DNA of 64,000 nucleotides from Candidatus Symbiopectobacterium sp. NZEC151. Its GTDB lineage: Bacteria > Pseudomonadota > Gammaproteobacteria > Enterobacterales > Enterobacteriaceae. The notes under the pieces are model-generated. The model worked only from the letters and a program-made list of their open reading frames with translations. It ran no database searches and was not told the DNA's origin. Both the position numbers and the translations under genes were made by a program. The DNA lies in contig NZ_JAGFPE010000001.1 in assembly GCF_025962655.1 (NCBI RefSeq), positions 1,674,001-1,738,000 of the forward strand, read 5' to 3'. The first letter of the stretch is position 1. Each line of letters starts with the position of its first letter. Below are positions 18,602 through 27,704 of this stretch, piece by piece.

Positions 18602-19396
18602 TCAGGCTGCTTTGGGCTGTTTTTCATACAGAAAATAGAGCACCTGCTGGCGATACTGGTGGTAGCGCGCATCGTCTGCCAGCGTGACGCGAGATCGCGG
18701 ACGAGGCAAATCGACGGTCATGATCTCTCCCACCGTAGCCGCCGGACCGTTGGTCATCATCAATACCCGATCCGACAGCAATACGGCTTCGTCCACATCG
18801 TGCGTGATCAACACAATCGTGGTGTTAAGCCGTTGCTGAATGTCCATCACGGCATCCTGCAAATGCGCACGCGTTAACGCATCCAGCGCACCAAACGGTT
18901 CATCCATCAGCAGCACTTTGGGTTTCATCGCCAGCGCGCGCGCAATGCCAACGCGCTGCTTCATGCCGCCGGAAATCTCGTTAGGTCGCTTGTCGCTGGC
19001 GTGACTCATATGCACCAGATCAAGGTTGTGCAGAATCCAGTCATGGCGTTCCGCTTTGCTCATGGTGCGACGCAGCACCTGATCAACCGCTAGCTCTACA
19101 TTCTGGTAGGTGGTGAGCCACGGCAGCAGTGAGTGATTCTGAAACACCACGGCCCGCTCCGGTCCCGGCCCGGTGATTTCGCGGTTATCACACAGCAATC
19201 CGCCGTCACTTGGCGCAGTTAATCCGGCGATCAGGTTGAGCAAGGTGGATTTGCCACAGCCCGAGTGACCAATCAGGCTGAGGGTTTCACCGGCCTGAAT
19301 ATCAAAGCTGACGTTGTCCAGGGCCAGAAACTCGCCGCTGGCGGTCGAGAAGCGCTGGCTCACCTGTTGAACTTGGATAATTGGCGTTGATGACAT
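18602..19396 (-). CDS. nasD: Nitrate ABC transporter ATP-binding protein
   Basis: A 264-aa ABC ATPase with Walker A GHSGCGKST (about residues 43-51), signature ISGGMKQR, Walker B VLLMDEPFGALDA and the switch His in LITHDVDEA. The NrtD/SsuB/TauB type with no regulatory extension. It energises nitrate/nitrite uptake with NasE and NasF. The stop lies 15 bp before the nasC start, in the order nasF-E-D-C-B-A. Confidence 0.93.
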   Translation of the reverse strand: MSSTPIIQVQQVSQRFSTASGEFLALDNVSFDIQAGETLSLIGHSGCGKSTLLNLIAGLTAPSDGGLLCDNREITGPGPERAVVFQNHSLLPWLTTYQNVELAVDQVLRRTMSKAERHDWILHNLDLVHMSHASDKRPNEISGGMKQRVGIARALAMKPKVLLMDEPFGALDALTRAHLQDAVMDIQQRLNTTIVLITHDVDEAVLLSDRVLMMTNGPAATVGEIMTVDLPRPRSRVTLADDARYHQYRQQVLYFLYEKQPKAA

Positions 19397-19408
19397 GGCG
19401 ATATCCTC

Positions 19409-20338
19409 TTATTGGTTGTCGTAACTAAAACGTTTTGCCAACAACATCAGCCCCTGCTCCAGCAGCAACCCCACAACGCCGATAACCAGAATAGCGATCA
19501 AAATGTTTTCCACGTTCAGGTTGTTCCACTCGTTCCAGATCCAAAAACCGATGCCAATGCCCCCGGTCAGCATCTCGGCGGCAACGATCACCAGCCAGGC
19601 AATACCGATAGACAGGCGCACGCCGGTTAACACATGGGGCAGCACGGCAGGAAACAGGATTTTCCACATCAGGTTCCATTCGGAGAGGTTGAGCACGCGC
19701 GCGACGTTCAGGTAATCCTGAGGAATACGGCGCACACCTTCTGCCGTGTTGAGGATCATGGGCCAAATCGAACAGATAAAAATGGTCCAACTAGAAGCGG
19801 GTTCTGCGCGCTGAAACAGCAGCAAACCGATCGGCAACCAGGCAAGCGGGCTGACCGGGCGCAGCAGTGCGATAACCGGGTTGAGCATGCCAGCGAGAAA
19901 ACGAAAGCGGCCAATCATAAACCCGGTGGGGATCCCCACCAGTGCGGCCAGCCCAAACCCGATAGCGACGCGTTTCAAAGAGGCCAATACGTTCCAGCCA
20001 ATGCCCTGATCGTTAGGACCCGCGACATAAAAAGGATCGGCGAACAGCACGGCGGCTGATTGCGCCGTCTGCCACGGCGTCGGGAATCCTTCACTATTGA
20101 GCGCGGCCACTTGCCACACGCCCAGCAGCAGCACGATGCCCAACAGCGCGGGCAATATCGCCTGCGCCAGACGCCTGGCCTGAACCGGCCAACGAGGCGT
20201 CCGTAATGCTGGCGCGGAAACCGGGGGCGACGATGTTATGGGGCGAGCGGTCTCCGGGAGTGAGAGCACCTGCGCGCTGTGAGGCTCGGTTTCCACAACC
20301 TGTGCCACAATAGGAACAACCTGTGCCTGAACTTTCAT
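19409..20338 (-). CDS. nasE: Nitrate ABC transporter permease
   Basis: A 309-aa inner-membrane permease of the NrtB type. A polar N-terminal tail (about 60 residues) precedes about six hydrophobic segments, with the ABC permease EAA-like loop around SWTIFICSIWPMILNTAEG followed by VRRIPQDYLNVARVL. It forms the membrane channel with NasD as ATPase. It is separated from nasF by only 2 bp and from nasD by 12 bp. Confidence 0.92.
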   Translation of the reverse strand: MKVQAQVVPIVAQVVETEPHSAQVLSLPETARPITSSPPVSAPALRTPRWPVQARRLAQAILPALLGIVLLLGVWQVAALNSEGFPTPWQTAQSAAVLFADPFYVAGPNDQGIGWNVLASLKRVAIGFGLAALVGIPTGFMIGRFRFLAGMLNPVIALLRPVSPLAWLPIGLLLFQRAEPASSWTIFICSIWPMILNTAEGVRRIPQDYLNVARVLNLSEWNLMWKILFPAVLPHVLTGVRLSIGIAWLVIVAAEMLTGGIGIGFWIWNEWNNLNVENILIAILVIGVVGLLLEQGLMLLAKRFSYDNQ

Positions 20339-20340
20339 GG

Positions 20341-21603
20341 CTAGCCTCGCTTATTCACACTAAAACCGTTGGCGTATCCCACCGGATCGCTGCCATCCCA
20401 GCGAATGCCGTCGATGAGCGTACTGCTGCGCATGTCGCTGCCCGGCAGCGGCACATTGCCCACGCTGCTGGCAGCCTGCTTGTAGAGTTCGGTACGGTTG
20501 ATTTTTTTGGCTATCGCCAGATAATCCGGATCGCTATCGAGCAACCCCCAGCGCCGGTGCTGGGTCAGAAACCACATACCGTCAGAGAGATAGGGATAAT
20601 TCACCGCTCCGTCGCGGTAGAAGCGCATGGCGTGCTCATCTTTCCAACGCTTACCCAGGCCGTTGTCGTAATTGCCCTGAATACGATCGACGATTTGCTC
20701 CGCCTTGGTATTGACGTAGGCGCGTCCGGCAATAACAGCAGCGGTTTCACGCCGATTGTCATCAGAAGCATCAATCCAGCGCCCGGCCTCCAGCACGGCG
20801 GCCGTCAGCGCACGGGCGCTGTGCGGATTTTCATCGACCCAGGCGGCGCGAGTGCCTAATACTTTCTCGGGATGATCGGGCCAGACCTCTTGCGACGTCG
20901 CGGCAGTAAAACCGATCCCTTCGCTGATGGCACGCTGGTTCCAAGGCTCACCCACGCAGCAGCCCACCATGTTGCCAATCTTCATGTTCATCACCATCTG
21001 CGGCGGTGGCACCACCACGGTGCGGATATCGTTAAACGGATGGATACCCGACGCGGCCAGCCAGTAGTAAAGCCACATGGCATGCGTACCGGTGGGAAAG
21101 GTGTGCGCAAAAGTGTGTGTGCCCGCCGGACTGGCGGCGATAAATTGCTTCAGTGACGTGCCATCGGTCACACCGGCATCACGCAGTGCATTCGCCAGCG
21201 TAATGCCCTGCCCGTTCTGATTCAGGGTCATCAGCACCGCCATATCGTGCTGTGGACCCGCCAGCCCAAGCTGCAAGCCGTAAACCTGGCCGTAGAGAAT
21301 ATGCGCGGCATCCAGCTCGCCGGAGACCAGTTTGTCTCGCACGGCAGCCCAGCTCGCCTCTTTACTCGGCACGATGCTGATACCGTATTTTTTATCGAAC
21401 CCTTTTTCTGCGGCCATCACTACCGAAGCGCAATCGGTCAGAGGGATAAAACCAACGCGGATCGTGGTTTTCTCCGGTGCGTCAGAACCGGCCGCCCAAA
21501 CGCTATTCATCAACCCCGGTAATAAAAAACTTCCGCCGAGTGCGGCACTTCCCGCGAGAAACTGGCGGCGGGAAAATGATGTGTTGTTTTTCGTCTCACT
21601 CAT
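20341..21603 (-). CDS. nasF: Periplasmic nitrate-binding protein, Tat-exported
   Basis: A 420-aa NrtA-type substrate-binding protein. The N-terminus carries a twin-arginine signal, SRRQFLAGSAALGG (near residues 11-24), and an AxA-like cleavage region. The mature part has IRVGFIPLTDCASVVMA, typical of nitrate/bicarbonate binders. The longer frame from 21648 was rejected because the ATG at 21603 gives a normal Tat leader directly after an AAGG-type ribosome site. It is the first gene of the nas operon, preceded by a leader with a terminator. Confidence 0.93.
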   Translation of the reverse strand: MSETKNNTSFSRRQFLAGSAALGGSFLLPGLMNSVWAAGSDAPEKTTIRVGFIPLTDCASVVMAAEKGFDKKYGISIVPSKEASWAAVRDKLVSGELDAAHILYGQVYGLQLGLAGPQHDMAVLMTLNQNGQGITLANALRDAGVTDGTSLKQFIAASPAGTHTFAHTFPTGTHAMWLYYWLAASGIHPFNDIRTVVVPPPQMVMNMKIGNMVGCCVGEPWNQRAISEGIGFTAATSQEVWPDHPEKVLGTRAAWVDENPHSARALTAAVLEAGRWIDASDDNRRETAAVIAGRAYVNTKAEQIVDRIQGNYDNGLGKRWKDEHAMRFYRDGAVNYPYLSDGMWFLTQHRRWGLLDSDPDYLAIAKKINRTELYKQAASSVGNVPLPGSDMRSSTLIDGIRWDGSDPVGYANGFSVNKRG

Positions 21604-21649
21604 CAACGCGACCCTTACGTCAACAGCCGGTAGGACTGTAAAAAACAAA

Positions 21650-21696
21650 AAAGGCGTCCATAAGCCATGCGCGAACGCATGCTGATGGACGCCTTT
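21650..21696 (-). terminator. nas leader attenuator terminator
   Basis: Minus strand: AAAGGCGTCCAT pairs with ATGGACGCCTTT (12 bp), and an inner stem GCATGCG-TTCG-CGCATGG nests within it. It is followed by a T-rich tract running towards nasF. Its location 47 bp before the nasF start makes it an attenuator, not an end-of-operon terminator. Confidence 0.85.
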
Positions 21697-21852
21697 GCCC
21701 GTGTTCCCCAGCTACCGCCGTTGGCAGAAGAGGAGCACTTAATCATGTTTACTGTATGAATCCGTTGCGATCCCCGAGGTTTCGCAATGACTCATCGCTG
21801 CACGAAGTTAAAAGCAACAACCATACCAACATCGGTGTAACACAAAAAAAAC

Positions 21853-21868
21853 TGCAAATAGTGTGCGC
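21853..21868 (-). promoter_or_regulatory. Possible sigma-54 promoter of the nas operon
   Basis: Minus strand GCGCAC-N5-TTGCA has the correct -24/-12 spacing (CG in place of GG at -24, intact GC at -12). Transcription would start near 21843 and pass through the attenuator. Sigma-54/NtrC control is known for Klebsiella nas. The -24 mismatch lowers confidence. Confidence 0.35.
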
Positions 21869-22043
21869 TGAAACACCGTTAACACCATAACTTGCAGGGA
21901 GATAACCTTCACAACGCTAACGGTAAGGCCATTGCCAGCGAGCAGCCAATCGCTCTATAAGCTGAAATATGACGCACAGGATTGCACACTAATCTGGCAA
22001 CGCACGCACGATTAGTGTGCATATAAAGCCGCTGACGACGGCG

Positions 22044-23333
22044 TCAGGGAGGGCTTTGGAACACATCGGCCACCGCCAACATGGCAGTGGCAATCTCCAC
22101 CAGCTTTTTATTTTGACTCATCGCCAGACTGCGCAGCGTTTTATAGGCTTCATCCTCCGTCATGCCGCGATGCTGCATCAGCATGCCTTTGGCACGGTCG
22201 ATTTGCTTGCGCTCGGTTAAAGAAGCGCGCATCTCGGTCAATGCGCTATCGAGGCGTTGCAATCGTCGTGATTGCGTCTGCACCAACGATAGCAAAGAGC
22301 GCCCCAACTGCGGACACACCCCATCGCTGCTGATCCACTGGGCTGCACTCTGTGAGGCCGCCATCTCTTCACCCGGCATAAACACCGAATAACCATGCGC
22401 ATGGTCCTGCTGCTGTTCAAGCAAGCTTTCAACGCTGGCGGCCTGATCGCGGCAGGCCGCTTCTGCGGCCGCGATACGCTGCTGGCACAGCGCCATCAAC
22501 GTTTGCTCCAGGGCATCTTCCAGGCGTTTCATCCCATCGATACGCGCCGTCGCCAGTGCAAACCAGCGCATGCTTTCCCCTGCATTCAGCGCGCCCGCTG
22601 CCGTGCGCGTGCAGGCAATACGCCGCAAGCGCTCAAACTCGCGGTCGGTGCCCAGTTGCTGCCAGCGAGCCTTGTTGTCATCATCGGCAAAATCGACAAA
22701 GGTATCGAAACACCGTTCTTGCCGTTCAATCAAATCCAGCAACGCCTGCTGGCGATCCGGGGTAAATGCGCCGGTGGCAAAGGCTGCTGCACCTAACGCG
22801 CGCTCTTGTCCGGCAAATTCTTTGCCCTGCATAAAGCTGAACATGGCAATCAGCGCCCGGGCAATGCCCGGCTCTGCGGCGGTATCAGACACCTCAAACA
22901 CCAGCGCCAGCAGGTGACGAATGGTATCGTTGAAGGCAGTCATCACGTCTGGCTGAGACAGGCTGCGCTGCCGTAGCTTTTGGCGTAATGCCGGCAGCAA
23001 ACTGAGGCTGTAAACCACACTCGCCGCTCGGCTGAACAGTCGACTCGCCTGAGGCAGCAAATCGGTGCGTTGTTCGAGTTGCAGCAGATGGGCCATCACC
23101 TGCGCTTGTGCCACACCGACATCCTGCTCGCGCAATCTCAGCTCGTCAGGCGCCACGCTCTGTTGCGCACACAAAAACAGGTTCGAAGTTCCGCGCTCCC
23201 GTTGCAGCATATGCACCAGTTGGCTTATTTTGCCAACCAACTCACCGCTTTGCAGCAGGCAGCGCAGGCTGTTCAGTTCACACTGCCGCGAGGTCATCAA
23301 AAATTGCAGGGTGGTTTCAGGGTTCGCTACCAT
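22044..23333 (-). CDS. nasR: Nitrate/nitrite-responsive antiterminator NasR
   Basis: A 429-aa protein with an N-terminal NIT sensor domain (QRERGTSNLFLC near residue 45 is its hallmark) and a C-terminal ANTAR RNA-binding domain with AKGMLMQHRGMTEDEAYKTLR. Nitrate or nitrite binding to NIT frees ANTAR to bind the nas leader and block termination. The ATG at 23333 follows GGAG with 7-nt spacing; the longer frame to 23486 starts with hydrophobic residues foreign to NasR. Same strand, directly upstream of the operon it controls. Confidence 0.94.
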   Translation of the reverse strand: MVANPETTLQFLMTSRQCELNSLRCLLQSGELVGKISQLVHMLQRERGTSNLFLCAQQSVAPDELRLREQDVGVAQAQVMAHLLQLEQRTDLLPQASRLFSRAASVVYSLSLLPALRQKLRQRSLSQPDVMTAFNDTIRHLLALVFEVSDTAAEPGIARALIAMFSFMQGKEFAGQERALGAAAFATGAFTPDRQQALLDLIERQERCFDTFVDFADDDNKARWQQLGTDREFERLRRIACTRTAAGALNAGESMRWFALATARIDGMKRLEDALEQTLMALCQQRIAAAEAACRDQAASVESLLEQQQDHAHGYSVFMPGEEMAASQSAAQWISSDGVCPQLGRSLLSLVQTQSRRLQRLDSALTEMRASLTERKQIDRAKGMLMQHRGMTEDEAYKTLRSLAMSQNKKLVEIATAMLAVADVFQSPP

Positions 23334-23395
23334 CAGATTACTCCGCGCACAGGCCTTCTCATCAAACACACTGCTATCACAGCGGTGAGACAATT

Positions 23396-23427
23396 TATTG
23401 CAAAGATCGAGTATTGCAAAGATCGAG
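23396..23427. repeat. Tandem 16-bp duplication upstream of nasR
   Basis: TATTGCAAAGATCGAG occurs twice head to tail (23396-23411 and 23412-23427). No known binding site was recognised; it may be a simple slippage duplication in the nasR promoter region. Confidence 0.6.
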
Positions 23428-23550
23428 CCAACCTGTATCACACTGCAAATAAACAATGTTGCACAGAATAGTGTGACAGCAATCAAGCCGGTAAATAGGC
23501 AATAATGTTATTTACTGACAGGATAATTCGTTGCGTTGTGGAGTGGTATT

Positions 23551-23910
23551 ATGATGAACCATTTAGAGCTACAAGCCTTACGTCAACTCTTTTTTATGAA
23601 TATTGAGGAAGCGGCCACCTATATTGCCAACGGCGCTGAAAGCGAAAGCTGGCGTTTATGGGAAAGTGGCTCACAGCCGATACCCACAGACGTTATTGAT
23701 ACGCTGACGCTGATGAATAAAAAACGCAAACAGCGGCTCAATGCCATCATCGAAAAAATCAATAATCGCATCGGGAATAATACCATGCGTTTTTTTCCGG
23801 ATTATGCTGACTTTCGCACCGTCTATACCGAAGGTGATTATATTGAGTGGAAAATATACCAATCCGTTGCCGCTGAACTTTACGCGCACAACCTGGAACG
23901 GTTATGTTAA
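23551..23910 (+). CDS. ydiL: YdiL-like protein (Aca2/YdiL helix-turn-helix family)
   Basis: A 119-aa protein matching E. coli YdiL throughout, with an almost identical central block INNRIGNNTMRFFPD and ending AAELYAHNLERLC. The N-terminal half is a helix-turn-helix domain of the DUF1870/Aca2 type, which includes repressors of anti-CRISPR operons; the C-terminal half is probably for dimerisation. The first of two ATGs has GGAG at 7-nt spacing. It stands at the head of the ydi cluster, 9 bp before the shikimate kinase gene, and may regulate it. Confidence 0.9.
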   Translation: MMNHLELQALRQLFFMNIEEAATYIANGAESESWRLWESGSQPIPTDVIDTLTLMNKKRKQRLNAIIEKINNRIGNNTMRFFPDYADFRTVYTEGDYIEWKIYQSVAAELYAHNLERLC

Positions 23911-23919
23911 GGATAATAG

Positions 23920-24435
23920 ATGACTCATTCGATTATTTTAGTCGGCCCGCGTGCATCCGGTAAAACGACGGTGGGTAAAATGCTGGCAGCCCGGCTACAC
24001 CGGCACTTTATAGACACTGACGATGTGGTGCAAAAACAAACGAATAAAACCATCGCGCAAATCGTGGATGAGCAAGGCTGGGATCGTTTTCGCGAAATCG
24101 AAAGTCAGATTCTCAAAGACGTTATGTTGGGTGATGCCGTGGTCGCAACGGGCGGCGGGATGGTGATATCGGAAAAAAACCGTCATTATATGAAAAATAA
24201 CGGCATGGTGTTTTACCTTGCCACCTCTGCCGACACCGTGGTGGCTCGACTGAAATCAAACCCAGCGGTCAGTCAGCGCCCCTCACTCACCGGCCTGTCT
24301 ATTACTGAAGAAATCACCGGAATTATTAAAGAACGCGATCCGCTTTATCAGGAAAGTGCGCATTACGTCATTGATGCCAATAAAGATAAGACCGAGGTAT
24401 TACAACAAATTTACGCGCTCTGCGTTCCGTTATAA
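23920..24435 (+). CDS. aroL: Shikimate kinase (AroL/AroK type)
   Basis: A 171-aa P-loop kinase. Walker A GPRASGKTT (residues 9-17), the shikimate-binding DTDD motif, the FREIE box and ATGGGMV are all intact, so it should phosphorylate shikimate at O3. Unlike the E. coli ydi locus, it is inserted between ydiL and ydiM, suggesting a dedicated kinase that returns imported shikimate to the chorismate pathway. Probably an extra copy beyond the housekeeping aroK. Confidence 0.92.
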   Translation: MTHSIILVGPRASGKTTVGKMLAARLHRHFIDTDDVVQKQTNKTIAQIVDEQGWDRFREIESQILKDVMLGDAVVATGGGMVISEKNRHYMKNNGMVFYLATSADTVVARLKSNPAVSQRPSLTGLSITEEITGIIKERDPLYQESAHYVIDANKDKTEVLQQIYALCVPL

Positions 24436-24893
24436 TCGGTAGCAAAATGATAAACAGAAATCTATTTTTACCCCGCCCAAGCCCTCTATTGAGAGATAAA
24501 TCACAAATTAACCACTTTATTACGCGGGAGAAAATCACCATTACCCTCAAGAGAAATTAATCAATAGCGCATCGTCTGCCCGGTGTTACATATCCGTATC
24601 TTTTTCATTGAATAAATAGAAAGGTATATCGGGGTTTTCAGCATAAAAATTAACATCAATAACATTTATCGGGTTTGCCGATAGAGACAATCTATGAATT
24701 AATAAAAAAAAAGGAATTATTCATTTCCCGAAGGGATTGTTAGCATCAAAACATCTTAAAAACCGGCCGTAAATCTGTAGGTTATGTCAATTGAACACGA
24801 CAGGACACCAAGATAAGACTGGAATTATGCATCAGGGCAGGAAAACGACAGAGTTTCCTTTTCCACTCAGGCGTTTTTCTCACAAGGCTAACT
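24436..24893. other. Intergenic region upstream of ydiM
   Basis: About 460 bp of AT-rich DNA. No gene is seen. It probably contains the ydiM promoter and binding sites for the LysR regulator encoded at 26182, but no LysR-type T-N11-A box was assigned with confidence. Confidence 0.45.
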
Positions 24894-26141
24894 ATGAAAA
24901 ACAAATATATACCAACCGCCTTCGGATTATATCTCAATTATATGGTGCATGGCATGGGCGTGATATTAATCAGCCTGAACATGCCGCATCTGGAGCAACA
25001 GTGGCAGACCGACGCCGCAGGGGTGTCCGTGGTGATTTCATCGCTGGGCATTGGCAGACTGAGCTTGCTGCTGCTGGCGGGGATGTTGTCCGACCGTTTT
25101 GGCCGTAAGCCGTTCGTGTATCTGGGGATGATATGCTATCTCGGCTTTTTCGTTGGCATTCTCGGCTCGCACAGCATTGCTGCCGCCTATTGCTTTGGCT
25201 TTCTCGCCGGGATGGCAAACAGCTTCCTCGATTCCGGCACCTACCCGTCACTGATGGAAGCGTTCCCCTCTTCCCCCAGCACCGCTAACATTCTCATTAA
25301 AGCCTTTGTCTCCAGCGGACAGTTTCTCCTGCCGATGATCATCAGCCTGTTGGTATGGGCAGATCTGTGGTTTGGCTGGTCGTTTATCATCGCGGCGGGC
25401 ATCATGCTGCTCAATGGCATTTGCCTGTTCCGTTATCCATTCCCGGCACATCCGGGAAAAGCGGCACAGAAACCCCTGGCTGCCGACGTTCCTGTGACAC
25501 GCACGACCACACAACACGCCTGCTCGTTGGTGGATCTCACCAGCTATACGCTGTATGGCTACATCGCCATGGCAACGTTTTACCTTATCAGCCAATGGCT
25601 GGCGCAATACGGCCAGTTTGTGGCGGGCATGAGCTACACCATGTCAATCAAACTGCTCAGTATCTACACCGTTGGCTCTCTGCTCTGTGTGGTGATCTCC
25701 GCTGTGTTAGTGAGAAAAACCGTCAGTTCGACATCACTGTTGATGCTCTACACGTTTATCTCTTTCGTGGCCCTGCTGGGTGTGTGCCTGTATCCCAGCC
25801 CGAACACCGTTATGGTGTTTTCTTTCGTGATTGGCTTCTCCGCTGCGGGGGGCGTGCTACAACTGGGGCTAACGCTGATGGCAGTACGGTTTCCCCACGC
25901 CAAAGGCAAGGCCACCGCGATTTACTACAGCGCAGGCAGCATCGCCACCTTCACGATCCCGCTCATCACTGCCAGACTTTCACAAACCAGCATTGCCAGC
26001 ATTATGTGGTTTGATACCGGGATTGCTGCCGTCGGTTTCTTGCTGGCGTTGTTTATCGGCTACCGTAATCGGAAAACGCGCGACAACCTTCTTACCGAGG
26101 ATGAACTTCAGGTTGACGATGCGCTGCGTCGTCCATCCTGA
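24894..26141 (+). CDS. ydiM: MFS transporter YdiM
   Basis: A 415-aa major facilitator with 12 predicted membrane segments, closely similar to E. coli YdiM (LYLNYMVHGMGVILISLNMP near the start, the MFS loop GMLSDRFGRKP, and YSAGSIATFTIPLITA late). Inner membrane. Substrate unproven; the linked genes point to shikimate, quinate or a related cyclic acid. The AAGG before ATG 24894 is a modest ribosome site. Confidence 0.9.
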   Translation: MKNKYIPTAFGLYLNYMVHGMGVILISLNMPHLEQQWQTDAAGVSVVISSLGIGRLSLLLLAGMLSDRFGRKPFVYLGMICYLGFFVGILGSHSIAAAYCFGFLAGMANSFLDSGTYPSLMEAFPSSPSTANILIKAFVSSGQFLLPMIISLLVWADLWFGWSFIIAAGIMLLNGICLFRYPFPAHPGKAAQKPLAADVPVTRTTTQHACSLVDLTSYTLYGYIAMATFYLISQWLAQYGQFVAGMSYTMSIKLLSIYTVGSLLCVVISAVLVRKTVSSTSLLMLYTFISFVALLGVCLYPSPNTVMVFSFVIGFSAAGGVLQLGLTLMAVRFPHAKGKATAIYYSAGSIATFTIPLITARLSQTSIASIMWFDTGIAAVGFLLALFIGYRNRKTRDNLLTEDELQVDDALRRPS

Positions 26142-26181
26142 TACCGCTCCGCTGTGCCCTTGGGCACAGTAGCATCAAACG

Positions 26182-27081
26182 CTAAAATTGCAGGGTCTGG
26201 CAGGCGGTAAAGACAAATTTTTTAAACCCCTGAGCCGCCGCTGACAGCATTTTGTCTTTACGCGTAGCCAGATAGATATAGCGGGTTGGGCCGGGATCGC
26301 GGATGCGCATCACATGCAGATCCGAGCGTGAGAGCGTGCTGATACGCGGCATCACGGCAATGCCGTAGTTGACGCTAACCAATCCCACCATTGCCGTATC
26401 TTCTTCAACGTAGCAGGCAATTTCCGGGATCAGTTTTTTCTGCATAAACATCTTATCGATAAACTGACTCAGCCCGCTTTTCGGCGAAAAGAAGATAAAC
26501 GGATAGGAAATCGCCTCTTCCAGTGAGATATCTTCCTGCGCTTGCTGAGCCAACGGGTGTTGGCATGAGGTCACCAGCACCAGTTCCTGGCTTATCAGCG
26601 GCAAAAACTCTATTTCATTCTCATCCGCGACGAGCGAACAGATAGCCATATCGTATTTATCCGCTTTCAGGTCGTCCACCAGCGCTGACGTGGTGCCCTG
26701 ATAAAAACAGAAGCGCTTGTTGTCATTACCCGGTTGATGGACAAAACGATCGACCAGGCGCGGCACCACGGTTTCACCCATGGTGTAGATAAATGCCAGA
26801 CTGATCACGTCATCCTGTGGGCCGCACATCTGACGCAGCGCCAGACGGCCATTCTCCAGTTCCAGTAACGCATTGTCCACATAAGGTAAAAAAAGCTTGC
26901 CCGCATGGGTAATGCGTACATTCCTGCCCGATTTTTCAAACAGCATCACCCCCAGCTCTTTCTCCAGTTCTGCAATAGCGTGGCTGAGCGACGGCTGCGT
27001 AATAAACAGGCTCGAGGCCGCTTCAGTGTAATGCTGTTTTTCAGCCAGGCGTTTAAAGTAGTGCAGCTGTTTTAAATTCAT
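26182..27081 (-). CDS. LysR-family transcriptional regulator of the ydi cluster
   Basis: A 299-aa LTTR. The N-terminal winged helix (MNLKQLHYFKRLAEKQHYTEAA, residues 1-22, and ITQPSLSHAIAELE) is followed by a full effector domain. It lies convergent to ydiM and divergent from ydiN, so it probably controls ydiN and perhaps ydiM in response to a pathway acid. No counterpart lies between ydiM and ydiN in E. coli K-12 as I recall it, so it is an addition here. Confidence 0.9.
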   Translation of the reverse strand: MNLKQLHYFKRLAEKQHYTEAASSLFITQPSLSHAIAELEKELGVMLFEKSGRNVRITHAGKLFLPYVDNALLELENGRLALRQMCGPQDDVISLAFIYTMGETVVPRLVDRFVHQPGNDNKRFCFYQGTTSALVDDLKADKYDMAICSLVADENEIEFLPLISQELVLVTSCQHPLAQQAQEDISLEEAISYPFIFFSPKSGLSQFIDKMFMQKKLIPEIACYVEEDTAMVGLVSVNYGIAVMPRISTLSRSDLHVMRIRDPGPTRYIYLATRKDKMLSAAAQGFKKFVFTACQTLQF

Positions 27082-27704
27082 AACCAGCCTCTTGGCAAGG
27101 TATCACGGCATCATTCGCACGCAGTGAGAGTGGTGAGTTCCTATTGCCAGCATATCCCGCTTTTACCGTTGCCACTGCCCGTCAAACAGGGCTAATGCAA
27201 CATTGTTTCGGTGCTGTGCAATATAAGCGGTACGCCTGTCGGCGCAGCAAAAATGCGCCGCGTAACGCAATTGTTAATGAGTAAAAACATAAATCAGACA
27301 AGAATGACACTGCGTTATAGCATATATACGCCATCTGATAAATTGAGAAAATAATACTGCCTGTGAGATCACAAAATAGTGTCTGCTCGTGAACACAATG
27401 TGATGCACACCCGCCTTTTTCCAGATAGCGTTATTGTAGGGCACTTGTGAAATAAAAACATTTCATCAACATCCCCCCTCTCCCCTTTCTCACATTGCAC
27501 AGCAATAAAGTTGGCAACTAAAACGGCATATTACGTATTTATTATTCCCCGCATTTAATACATTACATAACGAGAATAAACCATCTCTCACGCAGCACCG
27601 CTCATTATTGAAATACAAAAGGTCAGGAAAAACGAAAACCGCTATCCCTGGTTATAAAAAATATCAACAACAAGCAGAATCATTAACGAAATGCGGAGAA
27701 AAGC
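27082..27704. other. Long divergent promoter region between LysR gene and ydiN
   Basis: About 620 bp, AT-rich, no gene seen. It should hold the LysR autoregulatory site and the promoter for the ydiN-ydiB-aroD-ydiF-ydiO run. A TGTGAGATCACAA sequence at 27361-27373 looks CRP/FNR-like, but its half-sites are too close for CRP. Confidence 0.5.

Larger units (their letters stand above)
21604..22043. promoter_or_regulatory. nas operon leader region, NasR antitermination target
   Basis: A 440-bp gap between nasR and nasF. It contains a strong factor-independent terminator (21650-21696) ahead of nasF and a smaller hairpin further upstream, TTGCGA / TCGCAA (minus strand, around 21762-21786). This matches the Klebsiella nasF leader, where NasR binds a hairpin and prevents termination when nitrate or nitrite is present. 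The hairpin loop identity is not fully resolved by eye. Confidence 0.65.

Noticed and set aside
27361..27373. CRP/FNR-like TGTGAGATCACAA before ydiN
   Set aside because: Only 2 bp between half-sites; CRP and FNR need 6 and 4 in their core definitions.
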